Assembly (NCBI RefSeq): GCF_004365175.1
Contig: NZ_SOCE01000001.1
Span: 297,154 to 361,153, forward strand
Direction of reading: 5' to 3'
Source of the DNA: Kribbella voronezhensis
GTDB taxonomy: Bacteria > Actinomycetota > Actinomycetes > Propionibacteriales > Kribbellaceae
Length of the DNA: 64,000 nucleotides
Made by a program: the position numbers and the translations under genes. This document shows, piece by piece, positions 10,346 to 19,134 of this stretch. The notes under the pieces are model-generated. The model ran no database searches. It worked only from the letters and a program-made list of their open reading frames with translations, and was not told the DNA's origin. The number at the start of each line of letters is the position of its first letter. Within the stretch, counting starts at the first letter, position 1.

Positions 10346-11564
10346 GATCCCCGTCAGCCTTCGACGAACCCTCCGAAGACGGCTGGACGGCCGTCTCGCC
10401 GCCAGACGGGGTGGCGCCGGACGCCGCCCCCGGTGTCGCAGCCGCCGGAGCCGCAGCCGCCGGAGCCGCGCCAGCGGCGCTCGCCGACCCCGCACCCGCG
10501 CCAGAGGCACTCGCCGGCTCCACACCCGTCCCCGCGCCAGAAGCGCTTGCCGGCCCGGCGGAGACGCTCGTGCTCGCGCCGGAGACGCTCGTGGTCGCGC
10601 CGGAGACGCTCGTCGGGGAGTCGTCGGTGGGTGCCGCACCGACCTTCGCGTCGACCTTCGGGGTGATCACCGGCTCCTCAGCCGGTACGTCGTCTTCGGC
10701 GGGCGCGTCCGGGGTCGGGGCTGGGGAGGTGACGTCTTCCTGGCCGGGGTTGGTGCGGGTGGTGATGACGAAGTAGGCGACGGCGAGGACGAACAGGATG
10801 AGTGCTGTCCACACGTTCAGCCGGAGGCCGGCGAAGTGGTTGACGGTGTCGATGCGCAGGTTCTCGATCCAGGCGCGGCCTGCGGTGTAACCGGCGACGT
10901 ACAGGGCGAAGGCGCGGCCGTGGCCGAGTTTGTAGCGCTTGTCGACCACGATCACCAGCGCCACCACGGCCAGGTTCCAGATCGCCTCGTACAGGAAGGT
11001 CGGGTGGAAGGTGGCGAAGTCGACGTACCCTTCCGGCCGGTGCGCCACGTCGATCTTCAGACCCCACCAGTGCGTCGTCGGCTTGCCGAAGAGCTCCTGG
11101 TTGAAGTAGTTGCCGAACCGGCCGACCACCTGGGCGAGCGCGATCCCCGGCGCCATCACGTCCGCGACCGCCAGGAACGGCACCTTGTGCCGCCGGCAGG
11201 CGATCCAGGCGCCGAGCGCGCCGAAGGCGACCGCGCCCCAGATGCCCAGCCCGCCGTGCCAGATCTTCAGCGCGTCGATCGGGTGCTTGCCTTCGCCGAA
11301 GTACAGCTCGTTGTCGGTGATCACGTGGTAGATCCGTGCCCCGACCAGCCCGAACGGCACCGCCCACATGATGATGTCGGCGAGCACCTCGGGCGAGCCG
11401 CCCCGGGCGACCCAGCGCTTCCGGCCGAGCCAGTAACCGGCGAAGATGCCGATCAGGATGCAGATGGCGTACGCACGCAACGGCAACGGGCCGAGGTGCC
11501 AGACGCCCTGGCTGGGACTGGGGATGAACGCCGGTACGACCACGGCGGGGAGCTGACTAGTCAT
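10338..11564 (-). CDS. lgt: Prolipoprotein diacylglyceryl transferase with long low-complexity C-terminal tail
   Basis: Transfers diacylglycerol from phosphatidylglycerol to the lipobox Cys of prolipoproteins in the inner membrane. The 408-residue product has HGGLGIWG at 103-110, the Lgt signature GRFGNYFNQELFG at 148-160, and HPTFLYE at 187-193. The conserved core ends near residue 272. About 135 extra residues rich in Ala, Ser, Thr, Pro and Glu follow, encoded partly by tandem DNA repeats; typical Lgt proteins are near 280-320. A GTG at 11573 is an alternative start. It lies 51 nt after dsbA, a neighbour also found near lgt in other actinomycetes. Confidence 0.94.
   Translation of the reverse strand: MTSQLPAVVVPAFIPSPSQGVWHLGPLPLRAYAICILIGIFAGYWLGRKRWVARGGSPEVLADIIMWAVPFGLVGARIYHVITDNELYFGEGKHPIDALKIWHGGLGIWGAVAFGALGAWIACRRHKVPFLAVADVMAPGIALAQVVGRFGNYFNQELFGKPTTHWWGLKIDVAHRPEGYVDFATFHPTFLYEAIWNLAVVALVIVVDKRYKLGHGRAFALYVAGYTAGRAWIENLRIDTVNHFAGLRLNVWTALILFVLAVAYFVITTRTNPGQEDVTSPAPTPDAPAEDDVPAEEPVITPKVDAKVGAAPTDDSPTSVSGATTSVSGASTSVSAGPASASGAGTGVEPASASGAGAGSASAAGAAPAAAAPAAATPGAASGATPSGGETAVQPSSEGSSKADGDRD
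10441..10616. repeat. Tandem repeats inside the lgt 3' coding tail
   Basis: Two near-identical 15-bp units (GCCGCCGGAGCCGCA) lie at 10441-10470. A 21-bp unit (GAGACGCTCGT followed by GCTCGCGCCG, with a G in the second copy) is repeated about 2.6 times from 10561 to 10616. Both period lengths are multiples of three, so copy number can change without breaking the frame. They encode the Ala/Gly-rich and TSVSGA-type parts of the Lgt tail. Confidence 0.75.
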
Positions 11565-11615
11565 GGCAAGCACGAACGCTACTCGACCGCTCCCGGCGCG
11601 ACCACCGAGAGCCGG

Positions 11616-12302
11616 TCACGATGAAGACTCGACTGCCGCCTTGATGCCGTCCGGTGTCAACTTGCCGGCATCGAGCTGCTTGCCGTTCACGAACACCGTC
11701 GGCGTACCGGTGACCTTGCGGTCGTTCGACGCGTTCGAGACCGAGTCGAGCCAGCCGGCGTAGCTGTTGCCGTTCACCGCGGCCTGGTACTTCGCGTCGT
11801 TGATCCCCAGTTGCGTGCCGAGCTGCATCAGCTGGTCGGTGGTCCAGGCCTTGGAGAAGTCGCCGTAGATCGCGTCGACGAAGCTGAGCGCCTTGCCGTT
11901 CGCGGCCGACGCGGCGAACGCGTTGGCCAGCCGTGGCGAGTCCTCCGGGCTCACGAACGCCAGCGGCCAGTAGGTGATGGTCGCCGTCCCGTCCTCGACC
12001 AGCTTGTCCAGCGTCGCACCGGTCGCGGTCTCGAACTCCTCGCAGTGCGGGCAGCGGAAGTCGAGGTACAGCTCGATGTTCGACTTGGCGCCGGTCTTGC
12101 CGACGGTGATGCCCTTGCCGTCGGTGCCGGGGCCGGTGATCACGGCGGGCTCGGGCCGGCCGTTCGCGGTCACCTCGACCTTGGAGTGCTTGCGCCAGTA
12201 GTCGACCCCGACCGCGGCGACGATGGCGAGCACCAGCACGACGACCACGACGATGCCGGGCGAGATCCGCCGGCGCCTCTCCTGCAACAACGGGTTACTC
12301 AC
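11616..12302 (-). CDS. Membrane-anchored DsbA-family thiol oxidoreductase
   Basis: 228 residues. A basic N-terminus (RRRRIS) and one transmembrane helix (about 15-33) are followed by an extracytoplasmic thioredoxin-like domain with active site CPHC (84-87, after LYLDF). A cis-Pro loop, GTPTVFVNG, lies near residue 200. It probably oxidises or reduces disulfides of exported proteins. I chose the GTG at 12302, which has AGGAG upstream and overlaps the stop of the MauE/DoxX gene by 4 bp (GTGA). The run SCO-MauE-DsbA-lgt suggests joint work on exported thiol proteins. Confidence 0.88.
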   Translation of the reverse strand: MSNPLLQERRRRISPGIVVVVVLVLAIVAAVGVDYWRKHSKVEVTANGRPEPAVITGPGTDGKGITVGKTGAKSNIELYLDFRCPHCEEFETATGATLDKLVEDGTATITYWPLAFVSPEDSPRLANAFAASAANGKALSFVDAIYGDFSKAWTTDQLMQLGTQLGINDAKYQAAVNGNSYAGWLDSVSNASNDRKVTGTPTVFVNGKQLDAGKLTPDGIKAAVESSS

Positions 12303-12757
12303 AGCGCGACGACTCCTGTAGACGGTTCGAGTGCGAACTTGCTCTGCGGGGTGAACCACAGCCACCCCGCGAGCGCCAGCAGTCCGACGTCCCGCAGGAT
12401 CTCCTGCAGGTACTTCGTCTGGCCGGGTGCGACCTGACCGCCACCGCCGAAGCAGCCGCAGTCGATCGCGAGACCACGAGCCCAGGCGGAGGACACCGCG
12501 GCGATGAAGATCACCAGGAAGACACCGGCGGCGAAGGCCGCCCAGCGGACACCGAAACCGACGATCAGCAACAGCCCGATCGCGATCTCCAGGAACGGCA
12601 GGATCAACCCGACGGGCGCGTCCAGCGAAGCGGGCAGCAAGTCGTAAGCGCGCACAGCCTGGGTCGCCGTCTCCGGATCGGCCACCTTGAGCGCGCCGGC
12701 CACCACCATGACGCCGCCCAGAACCAGCCGGGCGACCAGGGACAGCCAGACCTTCAC
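12299..12757 (-). CDS. MauE/DoxX-family redox-associated membrane protein
   Basis: 152 residues with four predicted transmembrane helices (about 5-22, 46-67, 70-92, 122-136). A paired-cysteine motif, DCGCFG (Cys100 and Cys102), lies in the loop before the last helix. MauE/DoxX relatives are thought to move reducing equivalents across the membrane or help disulfide formation, so this is the likely electron partner of the adjacent DsbA protein. It is tightly coupled on both sides, with 4-bp overlaps with SCO and with dsbA. The electron-transfer role is inference. Confidence 0.8.
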   Translation of the reverse strand: MKVWLSLVARLVLGGVMVVAGALKVADPETATQAVRAYDLLPASLDAPVGLILPFLEIAIGLLLIVGFGVRWAAFAAGVFLVIFIAAVSSAWARGLAIDCGCFGGGGQVAPGQTKYLQEILRDVGLLALAGWLWFTPQSKFALEPSTGVVAL

Positions 12758-13416
12758 TGGTTGTCCGCTACGAGCTTGCCGAAGTCGTGCGACAGGTCAC
12801 CGATCGACGCGTTCGACAACCACAGCACGTTGGCCTTGTCGTTCGCCCCGAACCCGATCACCTGCGCGCCGTGGCCGACCTCGTACCCACCCGAGGGCAG
12901 CTTCTGCATCCCTTCGACCGGTACGCCGACCGCCTTCGCGATCTCCTTGATCTCCGGCAACGTCCCGGTCAGCCCGGTGAACGACGGGTCGAAGCGGTCC
13001 AGATACTTGCGGATCACCGGCCCGGTGTCGCGCGCCGGGTCCGTGGTGATGAACAGCATCTGGACCTGCTTGCGAACCGGCTCGTCCAGCTTGGTCAGCG
13101 CGGACGCCACGTCGGCCATGACGGTCGGGCAGACGTCCGGGCAGTTCGTGTAGCCGAAGAACACCAGCGTGACCGGCTTCTTCGTCGAGGTGACCAGGTT
13201 GAACTCGTTGCCGTCGGTATCGGTCAGCGACTTGGCCGGCAACGCGTACGGCCGGTCCAGCGTTGCCCCACGCAACCCGTTCGGGTCCCCGGCCGGCGTA
13301 CGGATGATCGCTCCGCCAGGGTTGTCCGCCGTCTGCTTCTGACCGCCACTGCAGCCCACCAGGGCAAGCAGAGCCACCGCGGCGAAGAAGATGGCCGCGT
13401 TCCGGTTTCGACTCAC
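12754..13416 (-). CDS. SCO1/SenC-family copper-binding lipoprotein
   Basis: 220 residues. A lipoprotein signal peptide ends in the lipobox LVGC (Cys22, the Lgt target), followed by a thioredoxin-fold SCO domain with the copper/redox motif CPDVCP at 92-97. SCO proteins deliver Cu to the CuA centre of cytochrome oxidase or act as thiol reductases. No clear SCO-type distal His motif was confirmed, so a thiol role is possible. The GTG start lies 7 nt after the trpA stop, and the 3' end overlaps the MauE/DoxX gene by 4 bp. Confidence 0.87.
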   Translation of the reverse strand: MSRNRNAAIFFAAVALLALVGCSGGQKQTADNPGGAIIRTPAGDPNGLRGATLDRPYALPAKSLTDTDGNEFNLVTSTKKPVTLVFFGYTNCPDVCPTVMADVASALTKLDEPVRKQVQMLFITTDPARDTGPVIRKYLDRFDPSFTGLTGTLPEIKEIAKAVGVPVEGMQKLPSGGYEVGHGAQVIGFGANDKANVLWLSNASIGDLSHDFGKLVADNQ

Positions 13417-13423
13417 AGCGGGA

Positions 13424-14248
13424 CTAACGGTTGGCGAAGGTGCGGGGTTCCCGCCGGACGCCTTCGGCCAGGCTTTCGGTCAGTTCCCGTACGCCGGCAG
13501 GCCCGCCTGCGTCGAGCGCCTTCACGAAAGCCGAGCCGACGATCACCGCATCGGCGTACGCCGCGACGCCCGCCGCCTGGTCCCCGTTGGACACCCCCAG
13601 ACCGACCCCGACCGGGATCCCGGTCGCCGCCTTGGTCCGGGCGACCAGCGGCGCGGCCAGGTCGGAGGCCTGCTCACGCGCACCGGTGACACCCATCACA
13701 GCGGTGGCGTAGACGAAGCCGCGGCAGTTCGCCGTGGTCAGCGCGATCCGGTCGTCGGTCGAGGACGGCGAGACCAGGAACACCTTGTCCAGGTCGTTCT
13801 TGTCGGCCGCCGCGATCCACTCGGCGCCCTCCTCGGGGATCAGGTCGGGCGTGATCAGGCCCGCTCCCCCGGCGGCCGCGAGATCCGCGGCGAACCGGTC
13901 CACGCCGTACCGCTCGATCGGGTTCCAGTACGTCATCACGAGCACCGGCACCGCGGAGTACGAGGCGACCTGCTCGACCGTGCTGAGCACGTCGCGCGTG
14001 CGCAGTCCCTGCGCGAGCGCGATCTCGGCGGCGCGCTGGATCGTCACACCGTCCATCACCGGGTCGCTGTACGGCAGGCCGATCTCGATCACGTCGGCAC
14101 CGCCGTCGACCAGCGCCTTGATCGCGTCGACCCCGCCCGCGATGGTCGGGTAGCCGGCCGGCAGGTACGCGACCAGCCCGGCCCGGCCTTCGTCGTTGGC
14201 CTTCCGGATCGCCGCCCCTGCGTTGCCGACGGCAACCAACTCGCTCAT
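13424..14248 (-). CDS. trpA: Tryptophan synthase alpha chain
   Basis: 274 residues; cleaves indole-3-glycerol phosphate to indole and glyceraldehyde-3-phosphate, channelling indole to TrpB. The TIM-barrel signature LPAGYPT lies near residue 27, the catalytic Glu and Asp fall in [13 protein letters not shown], and the phosphate-binding GxGxSN loop reads GLGVSN. The ATG overlaps the trpB stop by 4 bp (ATGA), so the pair is translationally coupled, as usual. It is followed after 7 nt by the SCO gene. Confidence 0.96.
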   Translation of the reverse strand: MSELVAVGNAGAAIRKANDEGRAGLVAYLPAGYPTIAGGVDAIKALVDGGADVIEIGLPYSDPVMDGVTIQRAAEIALAQGLRTRDVLSTVEQVASYSAVPVLVMTYWNPIERYGVDRFAADLAAAGGAGLITPDLIPEEGAEWIAAADKNDLDKVFLVSPSSTDDRIALTTANCRGFVYATAVMGVTGAREQASDLAAPLVARTKAATGIPVGVGLGVSNGDQAAGVAAYADAVIVGSAFVKALDAGGPAGVRELTESLAEGVRREPRTFANR

Positions 14249-15453
14249 TTGCTGCCCTCTGCGTCGATCAGGCCGAACCAGGTGCCGGCGGTGTCCATGT
14301 CCTTGTCGCCGCGGCCGGACAGGCAGACCAGCAGGGTCGCCTCCGGGCCGAGCTCCTTGGCGATCTCCAGCGTGCCCGCGATCGCGTGCGCCGACTCGAT
14401 CGCCGGGATGATCCCTTCGGTCCGGGCCAGCAGCCGGAACGCCTCCATCGCGTCCGCGTCCGACACCGGCCGGTACGCCGCGCGCCCGGTCTCCGCCAGC
14501 CACGAGTGCTCCGGGCCGACGCCCGGGTAGTCCAGACCGGCCGAGATCGAGTGCGACTCGATCGTCTGCCCGTCCTCGTCCTGCAACAGGTAGGACCGGG
14601 CGCCGTGCAGTACGCCGATCTGGCCGGCCGTGATGGTCGCGGCGTGCCGGCCGGTCTCGTAGCCGTCGCCGCCGGCCTCGATGCCGAACAGCTTCACGTC
14701 CACATCGGGGACGAACGCGGCGAACAGGCCGATCGCGTTCGAACCGCCACCGACACAGGCGATCGCCGCGTCGGGCAGGCGGCCGAGGAGCTCCAGCGAC
14801 TGCGCGCGGGCCTCGTCGCCGATGCCTCGCACGAAGTCGCGGACCATGGCCGGGAACGGGTGGCCGCCGGCCGCCGTACCGAGCAGGTAGTGGGTGTTGT
14901 CGACGCTGGCGACCCAGTCGCGCAGGGCCTCGTTGATGGCGTCCTTCAGCGTCCGGCTGCCGGTCTTGACCGGGATCACCTCGGCGCCGAGCAGCTTCAT
15001 CCGGGCCACGTTCAGCGCCTGCCGCTCGGTGTCGACCTCGCCCATGTAGACGACGCAGTCGAGATCCAGGTACGCGCAGGCGGTGGCCGTCGCGACGCCG
15101 TGCTGGCCGGCGCCGGTCTCGGCGATCACCCGGGTCTTGCCCATCCGCTTGGTGAGCAGGGCCTGGCCGAGCACGTTGCGGATCTTGTGCGCGCCGGTGT
15201 GGTTCAGGTCCTCGCGCTTGAGCAGGATCCGGGCGCCGGCGACCTCGGACAGCCGGGTCGCGTCGTAGAGCAGGCTCGGCGTACCGGCGTACTCGCGGAG
15301 CATCCGCTCGAAGGTGTCGGTGAACGCCGGGTCCGCCATCGCCTCCTGCCAGGCCTTCGTGAGCTCGTCCAGCGGCGCGATCAGCGCCTCCGGCATGAAC
15401 CTGCCGCCGAAGCGGCCGAAGTGCCCGAGTTGGTCAGGAAGCACAGCAGTCAT
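14245..15453 (-). CDS. trpB: Tryptophan synthase beta chain
   Basis: 402 residues; the PLP enzyme joining indole and serine. HTGAHK at 85-90 gives the PLP Schiff-base Lys90. The phosphate-binding GGGSNAIG and the conserved [10 protein letters not shown] start are present. I chose the ATG at 15453 because GGAAGG lies 9 nt upstream; an in-frame TTG two codons earlier would leave only 3 nt. A 30-bp palindrome sits in the 59-nt gap to trpC. No small trpM-like gene fits in that gap. Confidence 0.96.
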   Translation of the reverse strand: MTAVLPDQLGHFGRFGGRFMPEALIAPLDELTKAWQEAMADPAFTDTFERMLREYAGTPSLLYDATRLSEVAGARILLKREDLNHTGAHKIRNVLGQALLTKRMGKTRVIAETGAGQHGVATATACAYLDLDCVVYMGEVDTERQALNVARMKLLGAEVIPVKTGSRTLKDAINEALRDWVASVDNTHYLLGTAAGGHPFPAMVRDFVRGIGDEARAQSLELLGRLPDAAIACVGGGSNAIGLFAAFVPDVDVKLFGIEAGGDGYETGRHAATITAGQIGVLHGARSYLLQDEDGQTIESHSISAGLDYPGVGPEHSWLAETGRAAYRPVSDADAMEAFRLLARTEGIIPAIESAHAIAGTLEIAKELGPEATLLVCLSGRGDKDMDTAGTWFGLIDAEGSK

Positions 15454-15474
15454 GGTCAATCGCCTTCCAGTGCA

Positions 15475-15504
15475 CGGTTTCCTCCACCGGGGTGGAGGAA
15501 ACCG
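15475..15504. promoter_or_regulatory. Perfect 14-bp-arm hairpin between trpC and trpB
   Basis: CGGTTTCCTCCACC at 15475-15488 pairs with GGTGGAGGAAACCG at 15491-15504, leaving only GG between arms (the real loop would open a few pairs). It lies within the trp operon, 8 nt past the trpC stop and about 20 nt before the trpB start. It could act as an internal partial terminator, an mRNA processing or stabilising stem, or an attenuator-like element. No T-run follows. Confidence 0.6.
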
Positions 15505-15512
15505 CGGACGTC

Positions 15513-16319
15513 TTAGTGACGCTGCTGGATGGCGGGGTGCGATCCCGCAGCGACGAGATCGGCGACCGAGGCGCGCGGATCGCGGCCGGTCACCAGGGTT
15601 TCACCGACGAGGACGACATCGGCCCCGGCGCGCGCGAACTCGATTACATCATGCGGCCCGCGGACCCCGGACTCCGCCACCCGGACCAGGTTGGTCGGGA
15701 TCGACGGCGCGACCCGGGCGAAGGTGTCCCGGTCGACCTCGAGGGTCTTCAGGTTGCGGTTGTTGACCCCGATCAACTGGGCCCCGGCGTCCACCGAACG
15801 CAGGGTCTCCTCGGTGTCGTGCACTTCCACCAACGGGGTCAGGCCGATCGACGTGGCCCGCTCGATCAGCGAGACCAGTGCCTCCTGCTCCAGCGCGGCG
15901 GCGATCAGCAGCACCATGTCGGCGCCGGCCGCGCGCGCCTCCCAGAGCTGGTACGAGGAGACGATGAAGTCCTTGCGCAGCACCGGTACGTCGACCCGGC
16001 CGCGGACCGCGCGGAGGTCTTCCAGGCTGCCGCCGAACCGGCGCTGCTCGGTCAGCACGCTGATCGCTGCCGCACCGCCCTCGGCGTACTCGTAGGCCAG
16101 CGCCGCCGGATCGGCGATGTCGGCCAGCGCGCCCTTGGACGGGCTGGACCGCTTCACCTCGGCGATGATCGCGATCCCGTCGCCCCGGAACACCGGCATC
16201 GGGTCCTTGGCGTCGGGCTTGCGCTGCGCTTCCAGCTTCAGGTCGTCCAGGCTGACCCGCGCCTGGCGCTCCGCGAGGTCCTCCCGGACCCCGGCGAGAA
16301 TGTCGTCAAGCACCGTCAT
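15513..16319 (-). CDS. trpC: Indole-3-glycerol-phosphate synthase
   Basis: 268 residues; closes the ring of the anthranilate-derived CdRP to indole-3-glycerol phosphate. The family signature [13 protein letters not shown] begins near residue 51, giving catalytic Lys56. Later motifs are LRKDFI and the phosphate-binding VAESGV. It is not fused to TrpF, which fits an organism using PriA for that step. The gene starts 15 nt after the HGxxPAAW gene, in the same leftward operon. Confidence 0.96.
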   Translation of the reverse strand: MTVLDDILAGVREDLAERQARVSLDDLKLEAQRKPDAKDPMPVFRGDGIAIIAEVKRSSPSKGALADIADPAALAYEYAEGGAAAISVLTEQRRFGGSLEDLRAVRGRVDVPVLRKDFIVSSYQLWEARAAGADMVLLIAAALEQEALVSLIERATSIGLTPLVEVHDTEETLRSVDAGAQLIGVNNRNLKTLEVDRDTFARVAPSIPTNLVRVAESGVRGPHDVIEFARAGADVVLVGETLVTGRDPRASVADLVAAGSHPAIQQRH

Positions 16320-16334
16320 GTCGTGGTCCGTCCG

Positions 16335-16598
16335 TCAGTGGTGGTCGCTGGACTTGGCACCGAAGCCGAGCAGCTGCATCACCTTGCCGACCAGACCACC
16401 GGCCACGGCGATCGCGGCGGAGATCCAGAACAACACCCAGTTCGGGCCCATCACCATCGCGATGGCGCCGAGGGTGAAGCCGACGAGCACGATCACCACA
16501 GCGGTCCAGGCCGCCGGAGTACTGCCGTGCAGGCCGCCTGCGTGAGCTTCTTCGCTCTCGTAAGTCGCCGCTTGATCCGCGGTCGTGTTGTCCACCAT
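16335..16598 (-). CDS. Small HGxxPAAW-family membrane protein
   Basis: 87 residues. An acidic cytoplasmic N-terminus is followed by HGSTPAAW at 24-31 and two hydrophobic helices (about 32-50 and 54-76). The family is named for this motif and is commonly found inside actinobacterial trp operons; its function is unknown. I chose the ATG at 16598 because GAGGAG lies 8 nt upstream. The alternative GTG at 16607 overlaps that ribosome site. Confidence 0.85.
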   Translation of the reverse strand: MVDNTTADQAATYESEEAHAGGLHGSTPAAWTAVVIVLVGFTLGAIAMVMGPNWVLFWISAAIAVAGGLVGKVMQLLGFGAKSSDHH

Positions 16599-16651
16599 TG
16601 GCGCCACTCCTCGTTGTCGTCCCGTCCTATTGTGGCGGTACCCCGCCGAAC

Positions 16652-17182
16652 TCAGATCGTCGGGTCCTCACCCGCGTCGATCGCCTTCCACTGATCGGCC
16701 GGTGTCGCGGCTGGATCACGCTCGTAGCGCGCCGTCGGACGCCGCCAGTTGTGCGCGGTCAGTACTGCGATCACGCCGGCCGCGAACAGCACCACACCGC
16801 CCGCGAGCGCGAGCCAAGGAGCCGGTCCGGTGCTCAGTACGACGTGGTCGGTCACCGCCTGGCTGAGCTCGGGCCGGAGCCTGCTCAACTCGTTGGCGTT
16901 GGGCCGCACCTGCAGGGCAACCCCGATCGCGGCGGCACCCAGGAAGACCAGCAGGCCGGAGATCACCCGGCGCAACGCCGTACCGGCGAGCTTCGTGATG
17001 ATCACGGCCACCACTGCTGCCAGAGCCAGGGTCACCGGGGCGTGCGAAACCGTGTAGCCGCTGAAGTTCACCTTCGGGCGGCCGCTGCCCGGGTCGGCCT
17101 TCGACCAGGTCAGGTAACCCGAGAAGGCCAGCAGCACAAGGGCTACCAGCGTCAGCAGGTCGACCAGTCGTTGTGGGCGCAT
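16652..17182 (-). CDS. Tryptophan-associated membrane protein (TIGR02234/Trp_oprn_chp)
   Basis: 176 residues. Four hydrophobic helices are predicted (about 9-26, 46-66, 72-92 and 119-142), with a charged C-terminal tail. The placement directly after trpE and the [12 protein letters not shown] start fit the actinobacterial TIGR02234 family; transport of a tryptophan-pathway compound has been suggested but not shown. The ATG overlaps the trpE stop by one base (TGATG), so expression is tied to trpE. Confidence 0.85.
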   Translation of the reverse strand: MRPQRLVDLLTLVALVLLAFSGYLTWSKADPGSGRPKVNFSGYTVSHAPVTLALAAVVAVIITKLAGTALRRVISGLLVFLGAAAIGVALQVRPNANELSRLRPELSQAVTDHVVLSTGPAPWLALAGGVVLFAAGVIAVLTAHNWRRPTARYERDPAATPADQWKAIDAGEDPTI

Positions 17183-18678
17183 CAGATCTCGGCGAACGTT
17201 CCGGCGACGGCGATGGCGTTGAGGACCGCGGCGGCCTTGGTCCGGCATTCGGCGTCTTCCGAGGCCGGGTCGGAGTCGGCCACGATGCCCGCGCCGGCCT
17301 GGACGTAGGCGGTGGTGCCGCGAAGCACCGCGGTACGGATGGCGATCGCCGTGTCGGCGTCACCGGCGAAGTCGAGGTAGCCGACGACACCGCCGTACAC
17401 ACCGCGGCGGGTGACTTCGAGCTTGTCGATGATCTCCATCGCGCGGGGCTTCGGCGCACCCGAGAGCGTGCCGGCCGGGAAGGCGGCGGTGAGCGCGTCG
17501 AACGCGGTCTTGCCCGCGGCCAGCCGGCCCGTCACGGTCGACTCGAGGTGCATCACGTGGCTGTAGCGGCGGACGTCCATGAAGTCGATCACCTCGACGC
17601 TGCCCGGGACACAGACCTTGCCGACGTCGTTGCGCCCGAGGTCGACCAGCATCAGGTGCTCGGCGCGCTCCTTGGCGTCGGCCTTGAGCTCCTCCTCCAG
17701 CGCGTGGTCCTCCTCCGGCGTCGCGCCGCGCGGGCGGGTGCCGGCGATCGGGTGCAGGATCACCTTGTTGTCGGTGACCTTCACCAGTGCCTCCGGGCTG
17801 GAGCCGACGATGTCGAAGCCGTCCAGGCGGACGAGGTACATGTACGGGCTGGGGTTGGACCTGCGGAGCACCCGGTAGATGTCCAGCGCGCTCGCCTTGG
17901 TCTGCAGCTCGAACCGCTGCGAGACGACGATCTGGAACGCCTCGCCGGCCCGGATCTCCTCCTTGGCGGTCTCGACGGCCTCCCTGTACTCCGCGCTCGA
18001 CCGCTGCCGATGCGGATCCGGCAGCGCGTGCCGATCGGCCTGCACGACGTACGACGGTGTCGGCTGGGCGAGGTCGCGCTCCATCGCGTCGAGGCGGCGG
18101 ACGGCATCGGCGTACGACTCGTCGACGCGCTCGTCGGAGTCGTCCCAGTTGACCGCGTTCGCGATCAGCCAGATCTCGCCGGTCTCGTGGTCGAGCGCGG
18201 CCAGGTCGGTCGCGAACAGGAACGTCAGCTCGGGCAGGCCGAGGTCGTCGGTCGTTGTGTCCGGCAACCGCTCGAGCCGGCGGACCGCGTCGTACCCGAG
18301 GAAGCCGACCATGCCGCCGGTCAACGGAGGCAGGCCGGGGAGCCGGGGTGTGTGCAGGATCTCCAGGGTCTCGCGGAGCGCCTTGAGCGGGTCACCGGTC
18401 TGCGGCAGGCCGACCGGCGGGTTCCCGGTCCAGACGGCCTCGCCGTCGCGCTCGGTCAGGGTCGCGGCCGAGCGGACGCCGATGAACGAGTACCGCGACC
18501 AGACGCCGCCGTTCTCGGCCGACTCCAGCAGGAAGGTGCCCTCGCGCTCGGCGGCGAGCTTGCCGTAGACACCGATCGGCGTCTCGGCGTCGGCCAGCAG
18601 GCGCCGGGTCACCGGGATCACCCGGCGGTCCTTCGCGTACTCGCGGAACGTCTCCAGCTCGGGGGTGTTCACGCTCAT
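17182..18678 (-). CDS. trpE: Anthranilate synthase component I
   Basis: 498 residues; converts chorismate to anthranilate using ammonia from TrpG. The chorismate-binding domain shows [17 protein letters not shown] and PIAGTRPRG, and the C-terminal block GAPKPRAME is present. An N-terminal LLESAE segment corresponds to the tryptophan feedback-binding LLES element. trpG is not in the window and must lie elsewhere. The ATG overlaps the hisI stop by 4 bp, so trpE is translated after hisI, leaving no room for a trp leader-peptide attenuator in front of it. Confidence 0.96.
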   Translation of the reverse strand: MSVNTPELETFREYAKDRRVIPVTRRLLADAETPIGVYGKLAAEREGTFLLESAENGGVWSRYSFIGVRSAATLTERDGEAVWTGNPPVGLPQTGDPLKALRETLEILHTPRLPGLPPLTGGMVGFLGYDAVRRLERLPDTTTDDLGLPELTFLFATDLAALDHETGEIWLIANAVNWDDSDERVDESYADAVRRLDAMERDLAQPTPSYVVQADRHALPDPHRQRSSAEYREAVETAKEEIRAGEAFQIVVSQRFELQTKASALDIYRVLRRSNPSPYMYLVRLDGFDIVGSSPEALVKVTDNKVILHPIAGTRPRGATPEEDHALEEELKADAKERAEHLMLVDLGRNDVGKVCVPGSVEVIDFMDVRRYSHVMHLESTVTGRLAAGKTAFDALTAAFPAGTLSGAPKPRAMEIIDKLEVTRRGVYGGVVGYLDFAGDADTAIAIRTAVLRGTTAYVQAGAGIVADSDPASEDAECRTKAAAVLNAIAVAGTFAEI

Positions 18679-19004
18679 GCGGTGACCTCGATCTCGCCGT
18701 GTTCGAAGCAGCTGCGGGTGCCGGTGTGACAGGCCGGGCCGTCGGAGTCGACCAGGACGAGCAGGGTGTCGGCGTCGCAGTCGACCAGGATCTGCTTGAC
18801 CTGCTGGCGGTGGCCGCTCGTCTCGCCCTTCACCCAGTACTCCTGGCGGCTGCGCGACCAGAACGTGCTCCAGCCGGTCCTGGCGGTACGTCGGACCGCT
18901 TCGGCGTCCATCCAGCCGACCATCAGCACCTCGCGGGTGTCGTGCTGCTGCACCACGGCGGCGATGAGTCCGGCCGAGTCGAACCGCAGATCCTCGATGC
19001 TCAC
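18675..19004 (-). CDS. hisI: Phosphoribosyl-AMP cyclohydrolase
   Basis: 109 residues; opens the adenine ring of PR-AMP in histidine synthesis. The family motifs are present: [17 protein letters not shown], the metal-binding DCDADT and [11 protein letters not shown] chose the GTG at 19004 with AAAGGA 7 nt upstream. A longer in-frame start would add a KDS-repeat segment ([12 protein letters not shown]). It is the first gene of the long hisI-trp run, so the main promoter should be in the 130-bp gap to the dipeptidase gene. Confidence 0.93.
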   Translation of the reverse strand: MSIEDLRFDSAGLIAAVVQQHDTREVLMVGWMDAEAVRRTARTGWSTFWSRSRQEYWVKGETSGHRQQVKQILVDCDADTLLVLVDSDGPACHTGTRSCFEHGEIEVTA

Positions 19005-19134
19005 CAAGCTGTCCTTTCGATCTTCGACCCCGCTGTCCTTCCGCCCTTTCACACCCTCATTCTCGCCGATCCCGCCGACACTCCTGACCACGCGGGGGTG
19101 GTCCGGACGGACGCGGTCCTGACAGGATGGCCGG

